A DNA stretch of 64,000 nt from Thiocystis violascens DSM 198 (GTDB lineage Bacteria > Pseudomonadota > Gammaproteobacteria > Chromatiales > Chromatiaceae): contig NC_018012.1 of the NCBI RefSeq assembly GCF_000227745.2, forward strand, positions 310,001-374,000, read 5' to 3'. Each line of letters opens with the position of its first letter. The first letter of the stretch is position 1. A model generated the notes under the pieces. The model saw nothing but the letters and a program-made list of their open reading frames with translations. It did not search any database and had not been told where the DNA came from. Of this stretch, positions 1-8,435 are shown one piece after another. Both the position numbers and the translations under genes were made by a program.

Positions 1-394
1 GCAGATGCTGCTGGTCGACCACTTTGGGGTAATGCAGTTGCAGGCGCTGGAGCGGATCCTTGCGCCCGAGGGTCAACGAATCGCCCGGATGGAGTCGGAG
101 AAAGCCGCTGATGTCGAAAAAATAGCTGACCGGATCGAACAGGAGATAGTCGCCCTGGTGGCGCAGCCGGCCATCCGGGTCGAAGCGCAGTTCCGGATAG
201 AGATGCAGCCGGCAGCCTTCCTCACCGCCGAGCATGATCTGGAGCGGGAGGGTCGGGGCCGGGATGCGCACCTTGGCATCGGTCAGTCGCAGCGATTCGC
301 GCAGTTCCACGTCCTCGCAGGCGTCCATGCCCTGCATGAGATCGCGGAAGCGTTTGAGAAAACCTTTACTGGAATGGGATGTCGATGGGGCCAT
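1..394 (-). CDS. Partial protein with FHA-like domain (C-terminus outside window)
   Basis: The reading frame is open from an ATG at 394 to the window edge, about 131 residues, and continues beyond it. It overlaps the end of the upstream P-loop gene by 29 nt, which suggests one transcript with the phosphate genes. Around residues 100-131 the stretch with LTLGRKDPL, followed by hydrophobic strands and a V-V-x-x-x-H pattern, resembles the phosphopeptide-binding core of FHA domains (GR, then a histidine in the next loop). The FHA assignment is inference from this short pattern. The rest of the protein is not visible, so no function is assigned. The start is uncertain: the ATG at 394 is the only upstream ATG in frame that I saw before the coding-like sequence. 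Confidence 0.5.
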   Translation of the reverse strand, partial: MAPSTSHSSKGFLKRFRDLMQGMDACEDVELRESLRLTDAKVRIPAPTLPLQIMLGGEEGCRLHLYPELRFDPDGRLRHQGDYLLFDPVSYFFDISGFLRLHPGDSLTLGRKDPLQRLQLHYPKVVDQQHL

Positions 395-1028
395 GGTCCG
401 GGTCGCCGGTGTGGTCGTCGATCCGCAGTGGCGGGTCCGCGACCCGTTCGCGCAAGTGCACGATCATACCCTGACGGTGCAAATGCAGGGCGACTCGCGC
501 GTACAGCTCGACCTGCGCGGCAATCTGTTCGGGATCGATCGACTGGTCGATGGGATGGGTACCGCGCTGGGCGCGCGCGGTGCGCGCGGCGGCGATGACC
601 GGCGGCGGCGGCAGGACAAACTCGAAGGCGTAACAGCGGCGCCAGTTGGTGGAATAGAAATGCCGCTTGACCGGCGGTAACCGGATGCGCGCCAGGTCGA
701 GACGCAGCGTTCGCCAGTGCGCCAGCCACTCGGCATCGACGATCGACAGGCTGGCGGGCTGCCCGACGAAGGGCAGGCCGAGATGGATTTCGCGCGGGCG
801 CAGGGCCAGCGCCCGGGCGCGCCACCAGCCTTTGATCCCAAGGTCGATATACCCTTCCTCCGGCCAGCCGCCGAGACGTTGAACCAGGGTGGATTTGCCC
901 GCGCCCGGCGGCCCGGTCACGAGGATCTGACCGAAATGCAGACCCTTGGCAATCGCGATTCCCCGAATCGTCTCCAACTCGCCGACCGGGGCGAGCGGGA
1001 GAAAGGGACAGGTTTTCGCAAGCTCCAT
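366..1028 (-). CDS. P-loop NTPase of unknown role, next to phosphate transporter
   Basis: 220 residues. A perfect Walker A motif, GPPGAGKST, lies near residues 39-47, after a short N-terminal region. A YIDLGIKGWW segment follows, and a DPEQIAAQVELYARVALHLHRQG helix lies near the C-terminus, in a region that also carries repeated Asp-His pairs. I do not recognise a named family; it looks like a small single-domain ATP/GTP-binding protein or kinase-like protein. Its ATG overlaps the stop of the PiT transporter gene (ATGA), and the following FHA-like gene overlaps its end, so translation of the three is probably coupled. Context suggests a phosphate-responsive or phosphorylation-related role, but that is inference only. 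Confidence 0.75.
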   Translation of the reverse strand: MELAKTCPFLPLAPVGELETIRGIAIAKGLHFGQILVTGPPGAGKSTLVQRLGGWPEEGYIDLGIKGWWRARALALRPREIHLGLPFVGQPASLSIVDAEWLAHWRTLRLDLARIRLPPVKRHFYSTNWRRCYAFEFVLPPPPVIAAARTARAQRGTHPIDQSIDPEQIAAQVELYARVALHLHRQGMIVHLRERVADPPLRIDDHTGDPDHGPIDIPFQ

Positions 1029-2293
1029 CAGCCAAAGATCGCCTTAAAGAGATAGAAAAAGAGCGCGGCCAGGATGGCCCCCGCCGGGAGCGTGATCAGC
1101 CAGGAGATGACGATATTGCCGATGACGCGCAGGTCGAGCGCGGCGATCCCACGCGACAGACCCACGCCCATGACCGCGCCGACGGCGATATGGGTGGTGG
1201 AGACCGGCAGCCCGGTCTTGGAGGCGAGCACCACCACGGCCGCCGCCGCCAGGGTTGCCGAGAAGCCGCGGGTCGGCGTCAGTTCGGTGATCCGGGTGCC
1301 GATGGTCTGCATCACCCGATAGCCCATGGTCGCCAGGCCGACGATGATACCGACACCGCCGAGGACCAGTATCCAGAGCGGGAGCGTGGATTCCTGGGGG
1401 ATCTCGCCGCCCGACTGAATGACGCCGACGACGGCGGCGAGCGGCCCGATCCCGTTGGCGACATCGTTGGATCCATGCGCGAAGGCCATGGCGCAGGCGG
1501 TGAAGATCATCATGGGCGTGAAGACTTTTTCGACGCTGGCAAAATGAAAACTGCGATCGGCGGCCGCGTCCACCTCAACCCGGTCGATGAGCAGCTTGCC
1601 GATGAAGGCGGTGGCGAGGCCGATCAGGGTGGCCAGAATGGTGCTCGCGACGCCCGATAGGTGCAGGTTGAGATGATCGAGTCCTTTGAAGAGCGTGACC
1701 AGACTGACGATCCAACCCACCAGAAAGACATAGACCGGCCCCCAGCGCTTGGCTTGTCGGAAGGGATTGTCCGCATCCAGGATGAGTCGGCGGATGCTGA
1801 GCATCAGTAAAATCGCCACGCCCCCGCCCAGAACCGGCGAGATCACCCAACTGGCGACGATCTGGCCGATCATGCCCCAGCGAACCGAGTCGATGCCGAT
1901 CCCGGCGATCGCGAAGCCGACGATGGCGCCGACGATGGAGTGGGTGGTGGAGACCGGCCAGCCACGCGCGGAGGCAATCATCAGCCAGATCCCGGAGGCC
2001 AGCAGGGCCGCCAGCATCCCGTAGACCAGAAGTTCCGGTTGGCCGGTCAGCGCCTGGGTATCGATGATGCCGTTGCGGATGGTTTCGGTGACATTGCCGC
2101 CGGCGATGAAGGCGCCGGCGAACTCGCAGATCGCGGCGATCAGGAGCGCCTGCTTGACGGTGATGGCTCCCGAGCCAACCGAGGTGCCCATGGCGTTGGC
2201 GACGTCATTGGCGCCGATACCCCAGGTCATGTAAAAGCCGAACAGGATGGCGAGGATCAGAAAGACGGATCCCCATTCGTTGATGATGTCCAC
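1028..2293 (-). CDS. PiT-family inorganic phosphate permease
   Basis: 421 residues, a usual length for low-affinity PiT transporters that couple phosphate to a cation at the inner membrane. Two inverted homologous halves are visible. Each carries the family signature: GANDVANAMGTSVGSGA near residues 27-43, and HGSNDVANGIGPL near 274. Each half also has a VSTTHSIVGAIVG or VSTTHIAVGAVMG segment. About ten hydrophobic helices flank a central charged loop. The start is GTG, with GGAG seven bases upstream. It lies 60 bp downstream of the DUF47 gene, a pairing common in bacteria where the DUF47 (PhoU-like) protein controls the transporter. Confidence 0.95.
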   Translation of the reverse strand: MDIINEWGSVFLILAILFGFYMTWGIGANDVANAMGTSVGSGAITVKQALLIAAICEFAGAFIAGGNVTETIRNGIIDTQALTGQPELLVYGMLAALLASGIWLMIASARGWPVSTTHSIVGAIVGFAIAGIGIDSVRWGMIGQIVASWVISPVLGGGVAILLMLSIRRLILDADNPFRQAKRWGPVYVFLVGWIVSLVTLFKGLDHLNLHLSGVASTILATLIGLATAFIGKLLIDRVEVDAAADRSFHFASVEKVFTPMMIFTACAMAFAHGSNDVANGIGPLAAVVGVIQSGGEIPQESTLPLWILVLGGVGIIVGLATMGYRVMQTIGTRITELTPTRGFSATLAAAAVVVLASKTGLPVSTTHIAVGAVMGVGLSRGIAALDLRVIGNIVISWLITLPAGAILAALFFYLFKAIFG

Positions 2294-2353
2294 GATGTCT
2301 CCAGAAGACGCCCGAGCGGGCGGTGGGTCGAGCGGCGCGAGCCGTGCAATGGC

Positions 2354-3034
2354 CTAGCGCGCGATCAGCGGCAGCAGGTGGTCGCCGACTTTCTCGGCGC
2401 CATCGGCGAGATTGCCCACCCATTGAATCAGCTGATGCCAGACGATGACTGTCACCGGATCCATGCGGTCTTCCTGACGGAACAGGCTGCGGGCCAGCGC
2501 CATGCCCAGCGCGTCGGCCGCGCGTCCGCGCCGGTCGAGTTCCTCGACCATTTGCTCCACCCGTGTCGCTTCGGCTCCCTGAAAACCGGTTTCGATCAGT
2601 TCGTCGAGTTCGTCGATGACCGCCATCGCCTGTGCACAGGCGGCGGTGCAACTCAGCACCAGGGCTCGCAGATCGTCGCGCAGATCCAGGGGAACCGGGA
2701 TCTCGCGCTGAACCAGTAGACTGGCAATGTCCTTAGCGGTGTCGGCGATGGCGTCCTGGCGATCGAGCAGATCCAGCAGATCGCGGCGGTCGACCGGCAT
2801 GAAGAGCGAGCGCGGCAGATGCAGGCGGATCTGATGCTTGAGTCCGTTGGCGCGATCCTCCCACGCGAAGATCGTCGTCTTGATCGTCTCCAAACTGTCC
2901 GGATCGCCGGCGATGAGCGCCTCGAAGAGCAGGGGCGTTTGCGCGACGCAGTCATTGACGAAACGCATGTGTTCCTGCATAGGCTTGAAGGGGGATCGAC
3001 CGAACAACGCGCCGATTGGATTGGTGGATTTCAT
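2354..3034 (-). CDS. DUF47/TIGR00153 PhoU-like phosphate transport regulator
   Basis: 226 residues, predicted fully helical and cytoplasmic. The N-terminal MKSTNPIGALFGRSPFKP and the later FVNDCV segment are typical of the TIGR00153/DUF47 family. So is the DLLDLLDRQDAIADTAKDIA segment, whose D-x-x-D-x-x-D pattern resembles the metal-binding acidic helices of PhoU. Proteins of this family accompany PiT transporters and are thought to modulate phosphate uptake. Here the transporter follows 60 bp downstream on the same strand, so the two are probably cotranscribed. Confidence 0.92.
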   Translation of the reverse strand: MKSTNPIGALFGRSPFKPMQEHMRFVNDCVAQTPLLFEALIAGDPDSLETIKTTIFAWEDRANGLKHQIRLHLPRSLFMPVDRRDLLDLLDRQDAIADTAKDIASLLVQREIPVPLDLRDDLRALVLSCTAACAQAMAVIDELDELIETGFQGAEATRVEQMVEELDRRGRAADALGMALARSLFRQEDRMDPVTVIVWHQLIQWVGNLADGAEKVGDHLLPLIAR

Positions 3035-3318
3035 GGACGGATACGCCTCTTTGACGCGGGGTCAGGTCGGGCGACCTGTTTGGTGGTCATGTGATCGCGC
3101 GAACCGCTCTCTTGTGTTTGCGGTGCGCGTCGCGCCACGGCGCTCCCGGAGAGCGCTGTGGGGTGCGCCCGCAGCGTGATTTTCGCTGGACTTCGGGATC
3201 GGTTTGGACGATTTGCCTTGGTCAACGACAAAATACCGCGCCAGAAATCCGGACGCGGCGCGATCATTGACGGCGAGGGATCGGCAACGCCTGTCGTGGC
3301 GCCGAGCCGATCAATTCC
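3035..3318 (-). other. Non-coding gap upstream of DUF47 gene
   Basis: About 284 bp between the end of ihfB and the start of the DUF47 gene, both on the minus strand. It should hold the promoter of the phosphate operon and the end of the ihfB transcript. I see a short stem (GCGCTC/GAGCGC) around 3140-3156 but no T-tract, no clear Pho box and no credible gene. Confidence 0.5.
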
Positions 3319-3657
3319 TCAGCGGGTGGCGGCGACAGGAATCCTCACCGGTGCCTCGGCTTCCTGAGACTCCTGAAAAGCCTCGTTGACCCGATCCCGG
3401 AGTTCCTTACCAGGCTTGAAATGGGGGACGTGCTTGCCGGCGAGGGCGACCGAGTCGCCGGTTTTTGGATTGCGCCCGATGCGTGGCGGGCGGTAATGCA
3501 GCGAAAAACTTCCGAATCCGCGAATCTCGATTCGCTCTCCGGACGCGAGCGCTCCCGTCATGCGCTCGAGGATCTTTCGAACCGCCAATTCGACATCTTT
3601 GTAGGGAAGATGGTCCTGTTCGGCGGCCAGAATGTCGATCAGCTCCGATTTCGTCAT
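3319..3657 (-). CDS. ihfB: Integration host factor beta subunit
   Basis: 112 residues from the ATG at 3657, which has AGGAG eight bases upstream; upstream in-frame codons are ignored because [10 protein letters not shown] is the standard IHF-beta start. It forms the DNA-bending IHF heterodimer with IhfA. HU/IHF signatures are visible: [10 protein letters not shown] in the DNA-contacting arm, and the preceding [11 protein letters not shown] strand. The protein is slightly longer than the usual 94-100 residues because of an acidic C-terminal tail. It sits 78 bp after rpsA, the conserved gammaproteobacterial order rpsA-ihfB. IHF is also the usual helper for sigma-54 promoters such as those activated by FleQ. 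Confidence 0.96.
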   Translation of the reverse strand: MTKSELIDILAAEQDHLPYKDVELAVRKILERMTGALASGERIEIRGFGSFSLHYRPPRIGRNPKTGDSVALAGKHVPHFKPGKELRDRVNEAFQESQEAEAPVRIPVAATR

Positions 3658-3735
3658 GGTATCGACTCCTGGAAAAAGCCCGCGGGATCCAGCGTTGGAT
3701 CCCGCATCCAAATGGCAACGGCGAAACCCAGGGAT

Positions 3736-5415
3736 TTAGTTCCCGCGCTGCGCCTCTTCCATCTGTTCCTTGAGAATGTCGCCCAGGCTGGTGCCGCTGG
3801 AGGCGTCGCGCGAGTAGCCCTTGATCGCCGACTGCTCTTCTTCCATGTCCTTCGCCTTCATGGAGAGCGAGAGGGTGCGGTTCTTGCGGTCGACCCCGAG
3901 GAACTTGGCCTCGATCTCCTCGCCGACCTTCAGCACCGCGCGGGCATCCTCGATACGGTCGCGATTGATCTCGGAGGCGCGCAGGTAGCCCTCGACGCCA
4001 TCGGCCAGGGTAATGGTCGCGCCCTTGGGATCGACTTCGGACACCACGCCCGTGACGACACAGCCCTTTTCATGCAGGGCCACGAAGCTGGAGAAGGGAT
4101 CCTTGTCGAGCTGCTTGACGCCGAGCGAGATGCGCTCGCGCTCGGGATCGACCGACAGCACGACGGTTTCCAGCTCGTCGCCCTTCTTGTAGCGACGCAG
4201 TGCCTGCTCGCCGGCCTCGTCCCAGGAGATGTCGGAGAGATGAACCAGGCCGTCGATGCCGCCGTCCAGCCCGATGAAGATGCCGAAGTCGGTGATCGAC
4301 TTGATCTTGCCGGAGACATGGTCGCCCTTCTTGTGGGTGACCGCGAACTCGTCCCAGGGATTCATGGCGCACTGCTTGATGCCGAGCGAGATGCGGCGAC
4401 GCTCCTCGTCGATATCCAGCACCATGACTTCGACCTCGTCGCCCAGCGACACGATCTTGCTCGGGTGGATGTTCTTGTTGGTCCAATCCATTTCGGAGAC
4501 GTGGACCAGACCCTCGACGCCTTCCTCGATCTCGACGAAGCAGCCGTAGTCGGCAATGTTGGTGACCTTGCCGAAGACACGGGTGCTTTCCGGGTAGCGG
4601 CGCGAGATGTTGACCCAGGGATCCTCGCCCATCTGCTTGAGTCCGAGCGACACGCGCTGACGCTCGCGGTCGAACTTGAGCACCTTGACGGTGACCTCGT
4701 CGCCGATCTCGACCACTTCGGACGGATGCTTGACGCGACGCCAAGCCATGTCGGTGATGTGCAGCAGGCCGTCGATGCCGCCCATGTCCAGGAAGGCGCC
4801 ATAGTCGGTCAGGTTCTTGACGATACCCTTGACCTCCATGCCTTCTTCCAGATTCTTGAGCAGGGTATCGCGCTCGGCGCTGTACTCTTCCTCAACCACG
4901 GCACGACGCGAGACCACCACGTTGTTGCGCTTGCGGTCAAGCTTGATGACCTTGAATTCCTGCTCCTTGCCTTCGAGATAGGCGGTGTCGCGCACCGGGC
5001 GGACATCGACCAGCGAACCCGGCAAGAAGGCCCGAACCGCGCCCAGGTCGACGGTGAATCCGCCCTTGACCTTGCCGTTGATCATGCCCTTGACGGTGTC
5101 GGCGTTCTCGAACGCCTTTTCCAGGAAATCCCACGACGCGAAGCGCTTCGCCTTCTCGCGCGAGAGACGGGTAATGCCAAAGCCGTCCTCGACGGCGTCG
5201 AGCGCCACTTCCACCTGATCGCCGACGGCGACTTCCAGGAGGCCCTCGGGGCTGATGAACTGGCTGCGCGGAACCACGCCCTCGGACTTGAGTCCGGCGT
5301 TGATCACGACATTGTCCGCCGTGATCTCGACGACCGTGCCCATGAGGATGGAGCCAGGCTGGAGCTGGGTGGTATTCAGACTCTGTTCAAAAAGTTCGGC
5401 AAAGCTTTCGGTCAT
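3736..5415 (-). CDS. rpsA: 30S ribosomal protein S1
   Basis: 559 residues from ATG 5415 ([13 protein letters not shown], the conserved S1 N-terminus); a TTG three codons upstream is possible but unlikely. Six S1/OB-fold RNA-binding repeats follow one another, each with the G-x-V-x-x-I-x-D-(F/Y)-G-x-F pattern (for example [42 protein letters not shown]). The length matches gammaproteobacterial S1. S1 binds mRNA leaders on the small ribosomal subunit and assists initiation. It lies between cmk and ihfB as in other Gammaproteobacteria. A terminator-like hairpin just upstream suggests a promoter of its own. Confidence 0.97.
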   Translation of the reverse strand: MTESFAELFEQSLNTTQLQPGSILMGTVVEITADNVVINAGLKSEGVVPRSQFISPEGLLEVAVGDQVEVALDAVEDGFGITRLSREKAKRFASWDFLEKAFENADTVKGMINGKVKGGFTVDLGAVRAFLPGSLVDVRPVRDTAYLEGKEQEFKVIKLDRKRNNVVVSRRAVVEEEYSAERDTLLKNLEEGMEVKGIVKNLTDYGAFLDMGGIDGLLHITDMAWRRVKHPSEVVEIGDEVTVKVLKFDRERQRVSLGLKQMGEDPWVNISRRYPESTRVFGKVTNIADYGCFVEIEEGVEGLVHVSEMDWTNKNIHPSKIVSLGDEVEVMVLDIDEERRRISLGIKQCAMNPWDEFAVTHKKGDHVSGKIKSITDFGIFIGLDGGIDGLVHLSDISWDEAGEQALRRYKKGDELETVVLSVDPERERISLGVKQLDKDPFSSFVALHEKGCVVTGVVSEVDPKGATITLADGVEGYLRASEINRDRIEDARAVLKVGEEIEAKFLGVDRKNRTLSLSMKAKDMEEEQSAIKGYSRDASSGTSLGDILKEQMEEAQRGN

Positions 5416-5483
5416 GAGATCCAATTATCCTGAAATACGGCGCGCTAGCCCGCCCCATCCGGAGCGAGGGGTATGGTTGAAAT

Positions 5484-5511
5484 GAAAAGGCCGGCGCAAT
5501 CGGCGCCGACC
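5484..5511 (-). terminator. Intrinsic terminator after cmk
   Basis: Read on the minus strand, a GC-rich nine-base-pair stem (GGTCGGCGC/GCGCCGGCC, with one G-U pair) and a five-base loop are followed at once by CTTTTC. It lies about 70 nt after the cmk stop and about 70 nt before rpsA, so it probably ends or attenuates the aroA-cmk transcript. Confidence 0.65.
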
Positions 5512-5533
5512 CCGTTGTCTGGGCTTGTCCGGT

Positions 5534-5559
5534 CCGTGATCGAGTTAACTCGATCACGG
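5534..5559. repeat. 26-bp perfect palindrome between cmk and rpsA
   Basis: CCGTGATCGAGTT is followed directly by its exact reverse complement, with no spacer. It is 22 nt beyond the cmk stop. It could be a dyad operator for a dimeric regulator of rpsA or a strong RNA hairpin. No T-tract follows it. Confidence 0.8.
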
Positions 5560-5581
5560 GCGCGGCGTTGCCCCCTCAAGA

Positions 5582-6250
5582 TCAAAAGACCAGTTCCGGG
5601 AAGACGCGCCTCACCTCTTCCAGAACCCGATCGAGCACTTCATTAATGGACAGAGCAGTTGAATCCACCATGACCGCATCCTCGGCGGCGCACAGCGGCG
5701 CGGCCAAACGGGCGCGGTCAGCGGTATCCCGCTCGCGAATGTCCTCAATCAGACGTGAAAGATTAGCATCCAACCCCTTTTCTATCAACTGTTTATACCG
5801 ACGATTCGCACGCACCTCGGGGCTGGCGTCGAGGAAGATTTTCAAGGGTGCGCGCGGGAACACCACCGTGCCCATATCGCGTCCGTCGGCGACCAGGCCG
5901 GGGGGCTGGGCGCGCTGGCGCTGCCAATCCATCAGGGCTGCGCGCACCGGCGGATGGACCGCGACGCGCGAGGCGGACATGCCCGCTTGCTCGGTACGGA
6001 TCGTCTCGGTCACATCGTCGCCGTCCAGCAGCAAACGATCGTCGGCGAAGGCGAGCGGGAGGCTGGCCGCGAGTGTCGCCAGGGCGTCCGGGTCATCGAG
6101 TGCCAGTCCGCGGCGCTCGGCGGCGAGCCCCAGCACCCGATAAAGAGCGCCGCTGTCCAGGGTATGCCAGCCAAGCCGCTCGGCGAGCCGGGCGGCGATC
6201 GTTCCCTTGCCCGTGCCGGAGGGGCCGTCGATCGTGATGACCGGAATCAT
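5582..6250 (-). CDS. cmk: Cytidylate kinase
   Basis: 222 residues. Transfers phosphate from ATP to CMP or dCMP in pyrimidine nucleotide recycling, in the cytoplasm. The N-terminus MIPVITIDGPSGTGKGT holds the Walker A loop. RRAPLKIFLDASPEVRANRR-type sequence and a DGRDMGTVVFP motif (the CMP-binding GRD(I/M)GT) are conserved in bacterial CMP kinases; a C-terminal VMVDSTALSINEVLDRV segment also matches the family. Its ATG overlaps the stop of aroA (ATGA), so the two are translationally coupled, the common aroA-cmk arrangement. Confidence 0.96.
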   Translation of the reverse strand: MIPVITIDGPSGTGKGTIAARLAERLGWHTLDSGALYRVLGLAAERRGLALDDPDALATLAASLPLAFADDRLLLDGDDVTETIRTEQAGMSASRVAVHPPVRAALMDWQRQRAQPPGLVADGRDMGTVVFPRAPLKIFLDASPEVRANRRYKQLIEKGLDANLSRLIEDIRERDTADRARLAAPLCAAEDAVMVDSTALSINEVLDRVLEEVRRVFPELVF

Positions 6251-7617
6251 GCCCGGACCTCCTCGATCCCGAGACCGCAGCCGGCCGCCAGATCCGCGAA
6301 GCCAGGGAAGGAGGTCTCCACATTGGCGCAGTCGCGAATCTTGATGGGGCCGCTCGCCCGCAGTCCGGCCATCGCGAAGGACATGGCGATGCGGTGGTCG
6401 CCATGCGCGTCGATGTCGCCCGTGGTCATGGTGGAGCCCAATTGGCCGCCGACGATGCGGATGCCGTCCGGGAGCGGTTCGGCGAGGATGCCGAGTTGGT
6501 TCAGCCCATCCGCCATGACCTGAATCCGGTCGCTTTCCTTTACTCGCAGTTCCTCGGCGCCGGTCAGGACGGTTTCGCCCTCGGCGCAGGCGGCGGCGAT
6601 GAAGATGGCGGGAAATTCGTCGATGGCCAGCGGCACCTGATCCACCGGGATGCGGATGCCTTTGAGTCGAGCGCAGCAGACCCGGATATCGGCCAGCGGT
6701 TCGCCGCCCGCGGTGCGTCGGTCGATCAGTTCGATGTCGGCGCCCATGGCGCGCAGAATATTGATGACGCCGACACGGGTGGGGTTGATGCCGACCGCTT
6801 CGAGCAGCAGATCGGACCCCGGCGCGATGCTGGCGCCGACGAGAAAAAACGCCGCCGAGGAGATGTCGCCCGGAATCGCCAGCCGACAGCCGCTGAGCCG
6901 GCCGCCGCCCGTCAGGCACACCTTGCAACCCTGACGGCGAACCGAATACCCGAAGGCGGTCAGCATGCGTTCGGTGTGGTCGCGGGTGCGCGCCGGTTCG
7001 GTCACGCAGGTCTCGCCCGCGGCATAGAGACCGGCGAGCAGAACGCTCGATTTCACCTGGGCGCTGGCCACCGGCATTGCGTAGTCGAGGCCCGACAGAT
7101 GGGGGACGGGCTCGATGCGCAGTGGCGCGGTGCCCGTTTCGCTGGAGTCGATGCGCGCGCCCATCATCGCCAATGGATCGGTCACGCGGCGCATCGGGCG
7201 GCGCGACAGCGAGTCGTCGCCGACGAGCGTGACCGGGAAGGATTGACCGGCCAGCAAGCCGGCCAGCAGTCGCATGGAGGTGCCCGAGTTGCCCAGGTCG
7301 AGCGCGCCATCGGGTGCGCTCAGTCCGCGCATGCCGACGCCGCGTACGCGTACCCGACCCGCGTCGGGGCCGTCGATCGCGACGCCCATCCGGTGGAAGG
7401 CTGCCAGGGTTGCCAGCGAATCCGCGCCTTCGAGGAAGCCGCCGATGTGCGTTTCTCCCTCGGCGAGGGCCGCCAGCATGATGGAGCGGTGGGAGATCGA
7501 CTTGTCGCCGGGCACCCGCAGGCGCCCGGTCAAGGCGCCGCCAGGCGCGATCTGAAATCGGAGGTCGGTTACCGCGGCCAATGGGACTCCCGCGCTCGCG
7601 CGGTCGGATTTAGACAA
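6247..7617 (-). CDS. aroA: 3-phosphoshikimate 1-carboxyvinyltransferase (EPSP synthase)
   Basis: About 456 residues. Joins phosphoenolpyruvate to shikimate-3-phosphate in the sixth step of the shikimate pathway. Signatures: GDKSISHRSIMLAALAEG near residues 38-55, LDLGNSGTSMRLLAGLL near 106-122 (PEP-binding N-G-T/S-G-T element), and LRVKESDRI near 362. The start shown is TTG and uncertain; translation could begin a few codons later, before the RFQIAPGG segment. Spacing of motifs resembles class II-type enzymes, which can matter for inhibitor sensitivity, but I cannot confirm this. It overlaps cmk by 4 bp. Confidence 0.95.
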   Translation of the reverse strand: MSKSDRASAGVPLAAVTDLRFQIAPGGALTGRLRVPGDKSISHRSIMLAALAEGETHIGGFLEGADSLATLAAFHRMGVAIDGPDAGRVRVRGVGMRGLSAPDGALDLGNSGTSMRLLAGLLAGQSFPVTLVGDDSLSRRPMRRVTDPLAMMGARIDSSETGTAPLRIEPVPHLSGLDYAMPVASAQVKSSVLLAGLYAAGETCVTEPARTRDHTERMLTAFGYSVRRQGCKVCLTGGGRLSGCRLAIPGDISSAAFFLVGASIAPGSDLLLEAVGINPTRVGVINILRAMGADIELIDRRTAGGEPLADIRVCCARLKGIRIPVDQVPLAIDEFPAIFIAAACAEGETVLTGAEELRVKESDRIQVMADGLNQLGILAEPLPDGIRIVGGQLGSTMTTGDIDAHGDHRIAMSFAMAGLRASGPIKIRDCANVETSFPGFADLAAGCGLGIEEVRA

Positions 7618-7795
7618 ACTCGCGATTTTAGTCTTGCAAGAGAGAGTGGTAAACCAATTATTGAACGGAGGAAAATTGTTCCAGGCACTCGCTGCATCTT
7701 GCGATCACGGTGCAGGGTCATGGTGTGGCAAAATGGGTTCAAGTGCGAGGTAGTGGCCTGATCGATCATGTGCTAGCTCAGGGGGAAGGCAAATA

Positions 7796-8092
7796 ATGAA
7801 GTTACGAGATGAAGAACGGCGGGATTTCATGCGTCTGGCGACCGAGGCCGATGCGAGCGTCACCCGTCTGGCAACGGGTCTGACGCTGTTGACCAGGCTG
7901 GTCAATCTGAGCGCTTCAGGGTGTGCGTTTTTCGCCGAGACACCCATGGAGCAGGGCGAGGAAATCGAGTTCACGGTGCAAGGCACGAGCAAACGCATCG
8001 AACCTCTCAAACGGGTCGGGCGCGTGGTCAGGGTGACGCAAGGCGAGGCGAGCTATCTCATCGCGGTCGAATTTTTGATCGATCCCGACTGA
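7796..8092 (+). CDS. Small PilZ-domain protein
   Basis: 98 residues, a single PilZ-like beta barrel. RRDFMRL near the N-terminus corresponds to the arginine-rich c-di-GMP loop (R-x-x-x-R), and NLSASGCAFF matches the (D/N)-x-S-x-x-G motif. Such single-domain PilZ proteins usually bind c-di-GMP and change motility or surface traits. A purine-rich ribosome site (GGGGGAAGG) precedes the ATG. It is divergent from aroA and begins the long plus-strand signalling region. Confidence 0.8.
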   Translation: MKLRDEERRDFMRLATEADASVTRLATGLTLLTRLVNLSASGCAFFAETPMEQGEEIEFTVQGTSKRIEPLKRVGRVVRVTQGEASYLIAVEFLIDPD

Positions 8093-8154
8093 ATCCGGTG
8101 AGCGGGCGCGCGATTCCGCCGTCGTGATCGAAGCTCACCACCCTGGCCAGAATC

Positions 8155-8379
8155 ATGCAGCGATTCTATTTCAGCCTTGAGATCACGGCATCCGAGTATC
8201 TGCGTTATTACCGGGGCGCTGCGGCCAGGGTGGTCGTCCGTGCCCAGGATGGGCGGAGTCTGTCCTTGCCGGCATCGAATCTGCGTCGCTTTGTCGCGGC
8301 CGATGGCGTGCGGGGCAGGTTCCGGCTGACCGTGGACGACGATAATCGTATGGTCTCCCTGGAGCGCGATCAGACCTAA
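8155..8379 (+). CDS. DUF2835 family protein
   Basis: 74 residues. The sequence matches the small gammaproteobacterial DUF2835 family: YLRYYRGAA near the N-terminus, then a DGR-x-L-x-L-PA strand, LRRFV, and a C-terminal VDDDNRMVSLER. It looks like a compact beta-rich domain. Function unknown. It lies between the PilZ gene and the DUF5610-like gene on the same strand, without a close overlap to either. Confidence 0.8.
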   Translation: MQRFYFSLEITASEYLRYYRGAAARVVVRAQDGRSLSLPASNLRRFVAADGVRGRFRLTVDDDNRMVSLERDQT

Positions 8380-8435
8380 AGAAACAGGTGTGTCCGCCGA
8401 TAGTTGAACCGAGTCCATCGTTTTCGGAGCACGCC

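Noticed and set aside
283..1035. Alternative minus-strand frame across the first P-loop gene
   Set aside because: Arg/Pro-rich shadow of the real frame, which carries the Walker A motif.
3421..5433. Long plus-strand open frame opposite rpsA and ihfB
   Set aside because: Mirror frame of a high-GC gene; its protein has no domain and the minus-strand S1 and IHF proteins explain the region.
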